Below are positions 17,483 to 25,361 of a stretch of 64,000 nt of DNA, in pieces. Numbering within the stretch: the stretch's first letter is position 1; each line of letters begins with the position of its first letter. The translations under genes were made by a program, and so were the position numbers. A model generated the notes under the pieces. That model saw only the letters and a list, made by a program, of their open reading frames with translations, did not search any database and was not told where the DNA came from. This DNA comes from Hyunsoonleella aestuarii (GTDB taxonomy: Bacteria; Bacteroidota; Bacteroidia; Flavobacteriales; Flavobacteriaceae). The stretch is taken from contig NZ_VAWB01000002.1 of NCBI RefSeq assembly GCF_006148925.1, positions 124,001 through 188,000 of the forward strand, in the 5' to 3' direction.

Positions 17483-18334
17483 TTAAGTTTTATTGTTTTT
17501 TGCGGGAATTACCAAAAAAGGAACATTTAAATGAAACCCTATTTGGTTTATGGTAGATTTGAAAAACAAGTTTTCAAAGAATGAATGCTTGTTGTTTATC
17601 ATAACCAATAAATTTATTCTGGTCTTCAGTTGAAAATTTGTTATACCTTCTTCAACAGTTTGGTTACTTACATCGTGAAATAAATGAGCTATTTTCTTAA
17701 AGTGCTTTTCAAGTATTTTTTTATTTGCTTTTTGTAGTTCTGATAGATCATAACCATAAGAAACATGCAGTATATTTACCCTGGTAGTATAAAGTGAAAT
17801 GATATCAATTATGGGTTTTAAATGATAAGGTTTATAGCTTACCTCATAATCGGTTGGAAACAAGACCTCATGTGGCGTTTCAAAGTTAAAATCACTGGGT
17901 ATTGCCAAAATAGGGCACTTTACACTTTTAAAAACGTGCACAGTATTTGATCCAAATAATATTTCTTTGGTACCGGTAGCTCCTTTAGTTCCCATTACTA
18001 CATAATCGATAGGCTTGTTTTGAACAATATGTTTGATTTCGGAAACCAAGTTGTTGAAAGCTGCAATTCTCTTTATGGTGTGTTTAGGGTTATTAAACTC
18101 TTTTTTTATACGGGTTTTTAACTCTTTTAATTTTTTTAGGGAATTTTCTTTTACAGCATCAACCATCCCAAATTGAGCGGGTTCTAGAAGTACATATTCG
18201 ACCTGATAAATTGCTGGTGTGTATGTATTTAACAAAAAGAATCGACATGTTTCATTCTTGAAAAGCTGCAACGCATATTTTATGGCATTCCAAGAATTTT
18301 CAGAGAAATCGGTAGGAAGAAGAATATTTTTCAT
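17483..18334 (-). CDS. Universal stress protein, two UspA domains
   Basis: The protein has 283 residues. The N-terminal domain has LLPTDFSENSWNAIKYAL and GTKGATGTKEILFGS (G-x2-G-x9-G-S). The C-terminal UspA-like domain is degenerate and ends in a VPFLVIPA strand. It lies 23 nt after the stop of the promoter-proximal usp and 3 nt before the next, so it is presumably cotranscribed from the 19.2-kb operator promoter. Confidence 0.92.
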   Translation of the reverse strand: MKNILLPTDFSENSWNAIKYALQLFKNETCRFFLLNTYTPAIYQVEYVLLEPAQFGMVDAVKENSLKKLKELKTRIKKEFNNPKHTIKRIAAFNNLVSEIKHIVQNKPIDYVVMGTKGATGTKEILFGSNTVHVFKSVKCPILAIPSDFNFETPHEVLFPTDYEVSYKPYHLKPIIDIISLYTTRVNILHVSYGYDLSELQKANKKILEKHFKKIAHLFHDVSNQTVEEGITNFQLKTRINLLVMINNKHSFFENLFFKSTINQIGFHLNVPFLVIPAKNNKT

Positions 18335-18357
18335 GACTTTAAAAATTTTAATTTAAA

Positions 18358-19206
18358 CTAATCGCGTCTCATGTTTTGTAACGCTAAAAAAGGAATATCA
18401 AGATTTAAACTGAATTCATCTATTGTAGACTGATAAAGCATATTTTCCAAAAAAGAGTGCCTTGTATTTACCATAACCAGCATGTCAACGTTATTTTCCT
18501 TGATATATTTATAAATTACATTTACTATGTGTTTACTTTTTATGACTATAAAATTGATTTGATTTTTACACAATTCATTCTTTATAAAATTTTGGTTATC
18601 TATTTGTCTCATTGATAACTTTGCTGATTTAGACATATAAAGTACGTCTATTACCGCCCGATACGGTGATGCCATTTCGCATAACAATTTTAATTCCCTT
18701 CTTTTATAGGGTATTAGATAGTTTGTTGGAAAAAGAATATGTTTGGGTTGTGTATACTCATAATTTTCGGGAATAGCCAATACCGGACATTGCACATATT
18801 TTATAACCTGCAGTGTGTGACTTCCAAAAGTTATTTTCTTGTCATTGGTTTTTCCTCTGGTACCCATTATTATAATATCAATATTCTGGTTGTCAACAAT
18901 GGTGTCGGTTTCATCAATAAGTAAATTATCGGCTGAAATTGTATGGTATGTATGGCGTGGGTTTGGTGAGATAGAATCAATGTATTTTAAAGTAGTTTCT
19001 AACTCCTCTTCAGATTTTTTGCTCATCATTGATTTGATACTCTCCAAGTTTGTTTTGGTAAATAAAGTTTCGTCTGCATAAATATCGTCTTGGTAAGCAT
19101 GCATTATATAAAATTCGCATACCTCGTACTTAAACAACTCAGTGGCAAACTTTATAGCATTGTTTGCATTTTCAGAAAAATCGGTCGGAATTAATATTTT
19201 TCTCAT
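18358..19206 (-). CDS. Universal stress protein, two UspA domains
   Basis: The protein has 282 residues. The first UspA domain has ILIPTDFSENANNAI and GTRGKTNDKKITFGS (G-x2-G-x9-G-S); the second lacks the nucleotide motif. I chose the ATG at 19206. The in-frame ATG at 19224 would sit at the end of the -10 box (19232-19225) and so upstream of the predicted transcript start. It is the first gene of the usp operon and is divergent from the DUF2267 gene across a 148-bp region with two operators. Confidence 0.92.
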   Translation of the reverse strand: MRKILIPTDFSENANNAIKFATELFKYEVCEFYIMHAYQDDIYADETLFTKTNLESIKSMMSKKSEEELETTLKYIDSISPNPRHTYHTISADNLLIDETDTIVDNQNIDIIIMGTRGKTNDKKITFGSHTLQVIKYVQCPVLAIPENYEYTQPKHILFPTNYLIPYKRRELKLLCEMASPYRAVIDVLYMSKSAKLSMRQIDNQNFIKNELCKNQINFIVIKSKHIVNVIYKYIKENNVDMLVMVNTRHSFLENMLYQSTIDEFSLNLDIPFLALQNMRRD

Positions 19207-19224
19207 CGTCTTAAGTATTATCAC

Positions 19225-19267
19225 TAAAGTTAAATGCTATAAAATCTTGATGCAATGATATTTATCA
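19225..19267 (-). promoter_or_regulatory. TGAT-N4-ATCA operator with -10 box, usp operon promoter
   Basis: Exact operator TGATATTTATCA on the plus strand (19256-19267). On the minus strand, 23 nt after it, is TAACTTTA (19232-19225). The ATG at 19206 is 18 nt downstream. The same -10 octamer at the same distance occurs at the 25.3-kb and 42.3-kb promoters. Confidence 0.8.
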
Positions 19268-19287
19268 GATTAATATCAATGTTATAC

Positions 19288-19330
19288 TGATATTTATCAT
19301 TTGATAAAACCTAGGTAGTTCGCATATTTA
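19288..19330 (+). promoter_or_regulatory. TGAT-N4-ATCA operator with -10 box, DUF2267 gene promoter
   Basis: Exact operator TGATATTTATCA (19288-19299); 23 nt later CATATTTA (19323-19330), which matches TAnnTTTA except in the first base. The ATG at 19355 follows after 24 nt. The operator is identical in sequence to the one at 19256, 20 nt away, so the divergent pair may be bound by two dimers. Confidence 0.7.
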
Positions 19331-19354
19331 TATCAAACTAAAAAGTAATTTGTT

Positions 19355-19801
19355 ATGGCACTTAACTTCAATGAATTTGCAAAAGAGGCTAATACTTTTC
19401 TAAAAAAGTATACCAAAGAAATGAATTTGGGGACCGATAGAGAAAAAGCCGGTCGTATATTATCTGCTATTTTACATGCTTTGCGAGAAGTGATTTCAAC
19501 AGAGGAATCTTTACAACTTATAGCGCAATTCCCAATGTTTTTAAAAGCTGTATATGTGAATGGGTGGACTATTCATAAAAAAGAAAAGATTAAAACTATG
19601 ACTGAGTTTATCGATTTAATAAGAAAATATGATGGTGTTACATCCATTCACGATTTCGGATCCGACGAACTTGCTGAAAATTATATTGCTACTACCTTTA
19701 TTATGCTACGTCGATATGTTTCTCTTGGAGAATTGGAAGATTTGAGAACTGGGCTTCCTAAAAACCTAAAATCTATGATTTATCAAAATGTTATGTTTTA
19801 A
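19355..19801 (+). CDS. DUF2267 domain protein
   Basis: The protein has 148 residues in two halves. Residues about 1-75 match the DUF2267 pattern, with DREKAGRILSAILHALRE followed by an acidic EES, a Q.P.FLKAVY segment and GW. The second half, about residues 85-145, repeats a similar helical pattern with a second RRYVSLGELEDL segment. It is soluble, with no signal peptide. The biochemical function of DUF2267 is unknown; genes of this family recur beside universal stress proteins and small heat-shock proteins. It is divergent from the usp operon with shared operators. Confidence 0.88.
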   Translation: MALNFNEFAKEANTFLKKYTKEMNLGTDREKAGRILSAILHALREVISTEESLQLIAQFPMFLKAVYVNGWTIHKKEKIKTMTEFIDLIRKYDGVTSIHDFGSDELAENYIATTFIMLRRYVSLGELEDLRTGLPKNLKSMIYQNVMF

Positions 19802-20120
19802 ATGGCTTTATGGAATCAAGAATTACCTTTACTATTAGATAATGAACATTATAAAATATTGGGCATCAATTAAATAGAGAGTTTACCGTAGGTTTTTAAG
19901 GCTAAACGACTGAATTTTTTATGTGATTACGCCAATATGGTTTAAGAAGATTACTTGAATTCAAACTTTTAATATAATAACGCTATTAAAGCAAAGTTAA
20001 AACACCCATCTTTGGATTGCTTCCATTGATAATGATTTGAGCAGTAAAAGAAATATTGTTCCTTGGCTTGATGATGCCGGCGATTTATCATTTGGATTAA
20101 AACAAAAAAATAAATTCTGA
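19802..20120 (+). other. Non-coding stretch with possible remnants of a decayed gene
   Basis: Directly after the DUF2267 stop is a 23-codon open stretch (19802-19873), then two frames with several stops, then a 39-codon stretch without an ATG (20001-20120, containing KRNIVPWLDDAGDLSFG). The last reads like protein sequence rather than spacer. I cannot name a parent family. It may be the debris of a deleted gene, or chance open frames. Confidence 0.3.
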
Positions 20121-20139
20121 TTTTTAAAACCTAAAAAAA

Positions 20140-20278
20140 AAAAAGAGGCTGTCTAAAAGGTGTTTTAATTTGATTTATCATATTGAGCTTGTCGAAACTT
20201 ATATTTGTTATATAAAATTTATAATATTTTACAAGCTTAATGTGACATCTGTTTATACTTTTCAGACGACCTCTTTTT
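20140..20278. repeat. 139-bp palindromic intergenic element, copy 1
   Basis: Outer arms AAAAAGAGGCTGTCTAAAAG (from 20140) and CTTTTCAGACGACCTCTTTTT (20258-20278) are imperfect inverted repeats. Inner arms TCATATTGAGCTTGT (20178-20192) and ACAAGCTTAATGTGA (20231-20245) pair as well. The A-run before and T-run after make it able to terminate transcription from both sides. A second copy of 140 bp, with the inner arm inverted, is at 43045-43184. Both lie between converging transcription units. Confidence 0.75.
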
Positions 20279-20319
20279 CATTCACAAAATAATAAAGTGA
20301 ATTTGATTAATAGCCAATT

Positions 20320-20890
20320 TTAAATAAGAAGCAGAAAGTCGCAACCTTCTGCTTCTCCAAAGTATTTAATGTCATCGTCTAACGTTCAATTTTCTAGAAT
20401 ATATTCTTTATAACTAAAGAAAATATTGAGATTTTCCTGATGAATAATAACTTTAAATACTCTGTTTAAGCACCATCATTTTGCAATAACAGCGCTTATT
20501 TGTATAAGAAACAGGAAGCCTAAACTTCCTGTTTCCTCTTTCGAAATGTTTGATCTTACTAACTAACTTTTTCTAATCACTAACATCCCAATAAGGGATA
20601 TTAAATCTTCAGATAATTAATACTTTCAAACATTTCTTTTGCAGCGTTAAACTCTAATTATAGTGATTTAACTCTGTTTTGTATAAAAAACAGGAGATCG
20701 AAACCTCCTGTTTCTCCTAAGTATTTAATGTCATTATCTAACGTTCGGTTTTCTTCAATGCTTTTATTTCTAAAAGTTACATTTTTGGGTTTTCCTGTAA
20801 AATAATACCTTCAAACACTCAGTTTTGGCATCATCATTTTACAACAACAATACCTATATTTTTATTACTATGAAAAAGAACTTTTTGATT
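20320..20890 (-). repeat. Three tandem ~180-nt units, each with a hairpin, under an island promoter
   Basis: Hairpins start at 20327, 20508 and 20688, spaced 181 and 180 nt. Their stems are AGAAGCAGAAAG, GAAACAGGAAG and AAACAGGAG with their complements. On the minus strand each stem ends in a T-rich run, best in the first unit (T6 then ATAC). Upstream of each hairpin is a related 70-nt block (in two units GTTAGA-N2-ATGACATTAAATACTT), and further upstream a second related block (TGTTTGAAGGTATTATT type). No conserved open frame runs through the units. The promoter at 20897-20939 points into the array. Confidence 0.65.
20685..20890 (-). ncRNA. Candidate regulated small RNA, promoter-proximal array unit
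   Basis: The predicted start is about 6-8 nt after the -10 box TATATTGG (20904-20897). The predicted end is the hairpin at 20688-20713 followed on the minus strand by T6. That gives a transcript of about 205 nt without a convincing coding frame; the 8-codon frame starting ATGATGATG is shared in position only by the third unit. The identity of a small RNA is inferred from promoter, terminator and repetition. Confidence 0.45.
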
Positions 20891-20896
20891 ATGACG

Positions 20897-20939
20897 CCAA
20901 TATACATTGCTATTTTTAGCTAGGAAATGATATATATCA
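20897..20939 (-). promoter_or_regulatory. TGAT-N4-ATCA operator with -10 box pointing into the tandem array
   Basis: Exact operator TGATATATATCA (20928-20939), identical to the hsp20 operator. On the minus strand, 23 nt later, is TATATTGG (20904-20897). The only thing downstream on that strand is the three-unit array, since the gene at 20951 ends before it. Confidence 0.7.
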
Positions 20940-20950
20940 GTTTTGAAAAA

Positions 20951-21337
20951 TTAAATAGGCACGACCCCATAAACAATATTTAACAAAAACAGACCTGTAA
21001 AAAACAATAGTGTATAAATAACCTGTACCAGTTTTATGTTAATAAATTCCAACACTGAAACCGTTCGCTTGGGAAATATAAAAAGTGACAAACCTATAAA
21101 TAACGAAACCCAGCCAATAAGCGTTATTATAAGCTTATAGTTAGGTTCCCAGATATTGTGAAGTAAAATATTGAGTAACCCAACAATAATGGCCATAAAT
21201 GATGAAACTATCAGAAACTTTTCATCTTTTAAATCGTTAAAAATTTGCTTGATCCGTTTAGGGTTTAAGCTTAATATCAAAAAAAATATAATGAGATACC
21301 AACCCCAAAACTTTGCTAAAAAAACTGAATTCTCCAT
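20951..21337 (-). CDS. Small four-helix membrane protein, unknown function
   Basis: The protein has 128 residues with four hydrophobic segments (about residues 7-24, 41-60, 68-87 and 104-124) and short basic loops (NPKRIKQ, FPKRTVS). There is no signal peptidase site and there are no motif cysteines. It lies 6 nt after a universal stress protein gene on the same strand, so it is probably cotranscribed with it from the 22.2-kb operator promoter. I do not recognise the family. Confidence 0.75.
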   Translation of the reverse strand: MENSVFLAKFWGWYLIIFFLILSLNPKRIKQIFNDLKDEKFLIVSSFMAIIVGLLNILLHNIWEPNYKLIITLIGWVSLFIGLSLFIFPKRTVSVLEFINIKLVQVIYTLLFFTGLFLLNIVYGVVPI

Positions 21338-21343
21338 AGTATT

Positions 21344-22192
21344 TTAATTTTGTTCATGTAACACTAAAAATGGTATTTCTGTATGATAACTTATTTCTTC
21401 AATTTTTGAATGAAATAAAATTTGCTGAAAATAATTCAAATTTTTGGCCACCATACATATCATGTTGGTATTCCTGCTTTCAGTAAAGCATTGAATGGCG
21501 TCTTCAATTCCCTTGTTTGTCAAATAATGAAAACTGTGCTCTATTTGGTTAAAATAATCATCTAAGAGTTCACTATTTCGTTTTTGATCGTAATTCAAAT
21601 TTGTTTTCTTTTTACTTATATGAAGAATCCTGAGTGCAGCTTTGTGATTCTCTAAAATATCAGAAAGTGGATGTAATATTTGAATGTCATAAGTCAAGGA
21701 AAAATCTGTTGGAAATGCTATCTCTTCTATTTTAACAAATTCGGCCTTTTCCGGTACAGACAAGATACTACACTTTACTTTGGTAATAACATCACCAGTA
21801 TTACTTCCTACTATAATTTTTTTTAAGCCTGTAGCCCCTTTAGTGCCCATAACTATTATATCAATGTTTTTCTCTTCAACATGCTTTCTTATGGATTCGA
21901 TAAAAAAATCGTAATCTGAAAGCGAATAAAATCTATGAATTTTATTAGTTTCAAAGCCAGTAGCTATGCGACGTAATATTTTACGCAATTTCTGTTTGGA
22001 AGATTTGATGTAAACTTCTTCTAATACATCTTCATTGGCAATATAGGGAGAACCGTTCATAAAATTGTCACTTAACCTATTTACGTGTAACAAGTAAAAA
22101 TTGCAGGTTTCTCTATGAAAAAATCGGACGGCATACTTAATGGCATTCCAGGAATTTTCTGAAAAATCGGTAGGTAATAAAACATTTTTCAT
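21344..22192 (-). CDS. Universal stress protein, two UspA domains
   Basis: The protein has 282 residues. It begins NVLLPTDFSENSWNAIKYA and has GTKGATGLKKIIVGS, the G-x2-G-x9-G-S ATP motif, in the first half; the second half is a degenerate UspA fold. It is the fifth usp of the island, set apart from the other four by the DUF2267 gene and the hairpin array. It has its own operator promoter and lies directly downstream of the receiver-CRP regulator gene on the same strand. Confidence 0.92.
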   Translation of the reverse strand: MKNVLLPTDFSENSWNAIKYAVRFFHRETCNFYLLHVNRLSDNFMNGSPYIANEDVLEEVYIKSSKQKLRKILRRIATGFETNKIHRFYSLSDYDFFIESIRKHVEEKNIDIIVMGTKGATGLKKIIVGSNTGDVITKVKCSILSVPEKAEFVKIEEIAFPTDFSLTYDIQILHPLSDILENHKAALRILHISKKKTNLNYDQKRNSELLDDYFNQIEHSFHYLTNKGIEDAIQCFTESRNTNMICMVAKNLNYFQQILFHSKIEEISYHTEIPFLVLHEQN

Positions 22193-22213
22193 CTGATAGC
22201 TTCTTTTCGCACA

Positions 22214-22256
22214 CTAATTTAATCTTAACTAGCTATAGATAAAATGATATTAATCA
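22214..22256 (-). promoter_or_regulatory. TGAT-N4-ATCA operator with -10 box, usp promoter
   Basis: Exact operator TGATATTAATCA (22245-22256), and on the minus strand 23 nt later TAAATTAG (22221-22214), 21 nt before the ATG at 22192. The 88-nt gap between regulator stop and usp start is almost fully used by this element. Confidence 0.78.
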
Positions 22257-22279
22257 TTTTAAAAAAATGCAATGATTGG

Positions 22280-23341
22280 TTAAACGATACTCTTTAGTCT
22301 TTTAATATCAACAACTTTAATGTTCCTGCCTTCTGCTTTAATAATACCCAATTTTTTAAACTCAGTAAGAGCTCTAATTAGGGTTTCAGTAGCAATACCC
22401 GCAACACTTGCTAAATCATTTCTAGATATTTTTATAGGGTCTTCTGGTTTGCGGTTTATCTTTTCGGCAAATTTTAAAATAGTTGCAGCCGTTTTTTTAT
22501 TTACTGTACCATAAGCCATTTGTAAAAGCTGTTCTTTAACAGTAGATAGGTCGTCTGTTAAAAGCTCAATTAATTCGAGTAAAACTTTATGGTTTTTATC
22601 AAGCAACTCATTAAAATCTATAATAGAAATACCTAATAATTTTGTGTTTTGAATAGCGGTTGCCGTTTCTTGGTGTGAGGTGTTGTTTGTAAATGATGTA
22701 TAACCAAACAAATCATCTTCTTTATAGAGTGCCGTAATTAATTCTTTCCCCTGTTCATCCATTCTGAAGCATTTAACGGCTCCTTTATTGATTAAATAGA
22801 TATAATTTGAATGATCACCTTCATTATAAATGATATCTTCTTTTTTAAAGATGAATTCAACGCCATAATCATCAAAAAAATTTTTTAAGTCGTTTAGTGT
22901 TTTTATCTCGCTTTCTTGGGATTGTAAAATGCTGTTTTCTTGATGATTATTATAATTTAATTCCTGCAAAATGGAAACTTTAGCCAGCCTGCTTTCAATC
23001 GCACTAATAATATCATCTTCTGTAAAAGGCTTTGTAATATAATCATCGGCGCCTAAATTCATGCCTTTTCTTATATCATAGCGTTCAGTTTTAGCTGACA
23101 AAAATATAAATGGGATGTACTTGGTAGCCTTGTTTTTTGATAGCGCCTCTAATGTCTCATAGCCATCTAGTACAGGCATCATAATATCGCAAACTATAAT
23201 ATTGGGAATATGTTTTTTTGCCAATTCAACACCTGTTTTCCCATTGGAAGCTTTTATAACTTTGTAGTTGGACAATTCTAATAGTTCCGCGGTGTTTTCT
23301 CTTAAAACAATATCATCCTCAATAAGTAAAACGGTTTTCAT
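22280..23341 (-). CDS. Receiver-CRP/FNR fusion response regulator
   Basis: The protein has 353 residues. Residues 1-120 form a CheY receiver with phospho-acceptor Asp52 (CDIMMP), Ser82 and Lys104. Residues about 150-270 form a cyclic-nucleotide-binding-like barrel without the Arg-Ser pair that binds cAMP. Residues about 275-353 form a Crp winged helix with recognition helix ETLIR (Glu319 to Arg323). Glu319 and Arg323 match FNR Glu209 and Arg213, while FNR Ser212 is replaced by Ile322. No N-terminal Fe-S cysteines are present. It overlaps the kinase stop by 4 nt (ATGA), so the two are a cognate pair. It is the best candidate for binding the TGAT-N4-ATCA operators. Confidence 0.92.
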   Translation of the reverse strand: MKTVLLIEDDIVLRENTAELLELSNYKVIKASNGKTGVELAKKHIPNIIVCDIMMPVLDGYETLEALSKNKATKYIPFIFLSAKTERYDIRKGMNLGADDYITKPFTEDDIISAIESRLAKVSILQELNYNNHQENSILQSQESEIKTLNDLKNFFDDYGVEFIFKKEDIIYNEGDHSNYIYLINKGAVKCFRMDEQGKELITALYKEDDLFGYTSFTNNTSHQETATAIQNTKLLGISIIDFNELLDKNHKVLLELIELLTDDLSTVKEQLLQMAYGTVNKKTAATILKFAEKINRKPEDPIKISRNDLASVAGIATETLIRALTEFKKLGIIKAEGRNIKVVDIKRLKSIV

Positions 23342-25230
23342 ATGGTTATGGTTTGTTGAGCAATATTTGGAATTATTACTATAAATGTGGTTCCTTTATT
23401 CTCTTCACTTTCAAAATTTATGGTTCCTCCAAAATTTTCCAGGTGGCTTTTTATAATATTTAAACCAATACCAGTCCCTTGGGTATTTACAACATTTTCA
23501 GCTCGAAAATAACGCTCAAATATATGTTTTTGGTCTTTTTTTGGGATACCAATTCCATGGTCTTTTAAAGTAAGTGTTGTGTTTTTTTTATCTTGTTTAA
23601 TGTAAATTTCTATAATAGATCTTTCAGGAGAATATTTTATCGCATTATGTAAAAGGTTAGAAAGTATTAGTTGAATAATTTTTTCATCCTGAAAAAGAGA
23701 TATTTCATCAATATTTTCAGGATATTTTATTTGCTGACCTTCTTTTAAAAGCATATTAGCATCATAAACGGCCTCATTAACAACTTTACTGAGTTTAAAA
23801 TCATGAAATCTATAGTTTACTTTACCTGTTTCAAGTTTTTCAAATGATAAAAAGTCATTTAGTATATTATTTAAAAAATGAACTTTATCAATGATAGTTT
23901 TAATATGTTTTTCTCTCTTTTCCTGATGCTCTTTCAATTGATATTTACTTAGTAGTTGGCTAGATGTTAATATAGCGCTTAAAGGGGTTTTAAGCTCATG
24001 TGAAACCAACGACAAAAAACTGGTTTTAAGTTGATTAAGTTCTTTTTCTTTTTCGAGTGCTCTTTTAAGTTGTTCTGTTCTTTCCTCTACTTTGTTTTCA
24101 AGTTTATGAGTATAATTTTTTTGTTCTGTTATGTCTAAAATAATAGCTACGAATACCTCTTTTTCACCAAGATTTGATAATTGTAAATGGACATCGATGG
24201 GGTAAGTGGTTCCATCTTTACGCTTATGGATGCTTTCAAATTCAATTTTCTCAACATTCTTTTCCAGCAGTTCCGAAATCTTTTGCCTAAAATTTTCTTC
24301 ATTCTCAAGTGGTTTTATGTCTAAAGGCGTCATTCCCTTTAGCTCTTCTAAGTCATATCCAATATTTTTTTGGGCACCAAAATTTACATTTATAAACTTT
24401 AGAGATTTTGAATCAAAAACATATATTTCATTCAAAGATTCATGAAAAATCGATGCTAAATGATGGCGTTCGGCCTCGGCATTTATTTTTAAAGTAACAT
24501 CATTTTGAATACCTATAAAATTAGTAACAATACCTTTATCGTTTGTTATTGGGAAAACGTATAAGTCATTCCAAAACATCGTACCATCCTTTTTGTAATT
24601 GCGCAATGTTGCCTGACAGCTTTCACCTTTTTTTATAGCTTCTCTTAAAGCGTTAAGAGGTGGTTGGTCTCTATCTTTTCCTTGTAAAAACCTACAATTA
24701 TGGTTCAGTATTTCTTTATCAGAAAAACCTGTAAGCTTCTGAAATGCCAAATTAAAATATATAACAGGATTATCATGTTTTAAGGCATCTGTTATGATTA
24801 TCCCGTTATTAGCTGATTGTAACGCTTTACTGCGCAGCATGAGGTTTTTTTCAATCTCCTTTTTTTTAGAAATATCTTTAACCAAAGCCATTACATAAGT
24901 TTTGTTATATATTGTAAAAGGATTTAATTCAACTTCTACAGGAATAATGGTTCCGTCTTTTTTTAAGGCAAAAATATCGGTTGCTTCACCCATGGTTCGG
25001 CGTTTACCTTTTTTAATGAATTCATCAAAATATTTTGAATGGTTATCATGAAAATTTGAAGGGATTAGCAAATTTAACTCCTTACCCATTAGTTCAGTTT
25101 TTGTATATCCAAATATTGTTTCTGAAGATTGGTTAACCTCCATAATATGCTGATGGTTGTCAACAATAACAACCCCTTCAGAAACAGTTTCTAACAGAAC
25201 ATTGAATATTTCCTGATCTTGTTTGAACAT
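23338..25230 (-). CDS. LOV-domain PAS sensor histidine kinase
   Basis: The protein has 630 residues with no membrane helix, so it is cytoplasmic. It contains PAS1 (about residues 8-125), a second PAS of LOV type (about 133-250), PAS3 (about 258-370), a coiled coil, HisKA with phospho-acceptor His411 (SHELKTPLS), and a HATPase with N, GIGIP and GTGIGL boxes. The LOV domain has NHNCRFLQG with the photoactive Cys179, then NYKKDGTMFWN (Asn211, Asn221) and FIGIQ (Gln242), the flavin contacts of blue-light receptors. The kinase should therefore bind flavin and respond to blue light, redox state or both. It is cotranscribed with the receiver-CRP regulator. Confidence 0.92.
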   Translation of the reverse strand: MFKQDQEIFNVLLETVSEGVVIVDNHQHIMEVNQSSETIFGYTKTELMGKELNLLIPSNFHDNHSKYFDEFIKKGKRRTMGEATDIFALKKDGTIIPVEVELNPFTIYNKTYVMALVKDISKKKEIEKNLMLRSKALQSANNGIIITDALKHDNPVIYFNLAFQKLTGFSDKEILNHNCRFLQGKDRDQPPLNALREAIKKGESCQATLRNYKKDGTMFWNDLYVFPITNDKGIVTNFIGIQNDVTLKINAEAERHHLASIFHESLNEIYVFDSKSLKFINVNFGAQKNIGYDLEELKGMTPLDIKPLENEENFRQKISELLEKNVEKIEFESIHKRKDGTTYPIDVHLQLSNLGEKEVFVAIILDITEQKNYTHKLENKVEERTEQLKRALEKEKELNQLKTSFLSLVSHELKTPLSAILTSSQLLSKYQLKEHQEKREKHIKTIIDKVHFLNNILNDFLSFEKLETGKVNYRFHDFKLSKVVNEAVYDANMLLKEGQQIKYPENIDEISLFQDEKIIQLILSNLLHNAIKYSPERSIIEIYIKQDKKNTTLTLKDHGIGIPKKDQKHIFERYFRAENVVNTQGTGIGLNIIKSHLENFGGTINFESEENKGTTFIVIIPNIAQQTITI

Positions 25231-25297
25231 GAAAATTGGATGTTGGAATAGTACTATAAATGTACGGAAAAATCGCTGATTTTAATGTATTTAATAC

Positions 25298-25340
25298 TGA
25301 TTTATATCAGTATTTAAAAGGCTTATTCTATGTAACTTTA
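25298..25340 (+). promoter_or_regulatory. TGAT-N4-ATCA operator with -10 box, TerB-like gene promoter, between it and the kinase
   Basis: Exact operator TGATTTATATCA (25298-25309) inside a longer palindrome ATACTGAT/ATCAGTAT; 23 nt later TAACTTTA (25333-25340). On the minus strand toward the kinase gene the octamer at 23 nt is GATTTTTC, which deviates twice, so autoregulation of the kinase is possible but not clear. Confidence 0.78.
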
Positions 25341-25361
25341 TTAAGTAGAATGTTAAGTAAA

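Noticed and set aside
20320-20890. CRISPR array
   Set aside because: Only three units of about 180 nt with diverged sequences; repeats are not short and identical, and there are no cas genes nearby.
20819-20923. Short frames in the array (a 17-codon frame near 20870 plus strand, 8-codon frames starting ATGATG on the minus strand)
   Set aside because: Not conserved between units and far too short; treated as chance or untranslated RNA.
24850-25210. PAS1 of the kinase as a FixL-type heme oxygen sensor
   Set aside because: His64 aligns with the FixL heme ligand, but the FixL Arg206 and Arg220 positions are Glu and Thr, and the same His occurs in many PAS domains without heme. Not enough to call heme binding.
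25230-25297. Operator-driven promoter toward the LOV kinase
   Set aside because: On the minus strand the octamer at the 23-nt position is GATTTTTC, two deviations from consensus, so autoregulation is not claimed.
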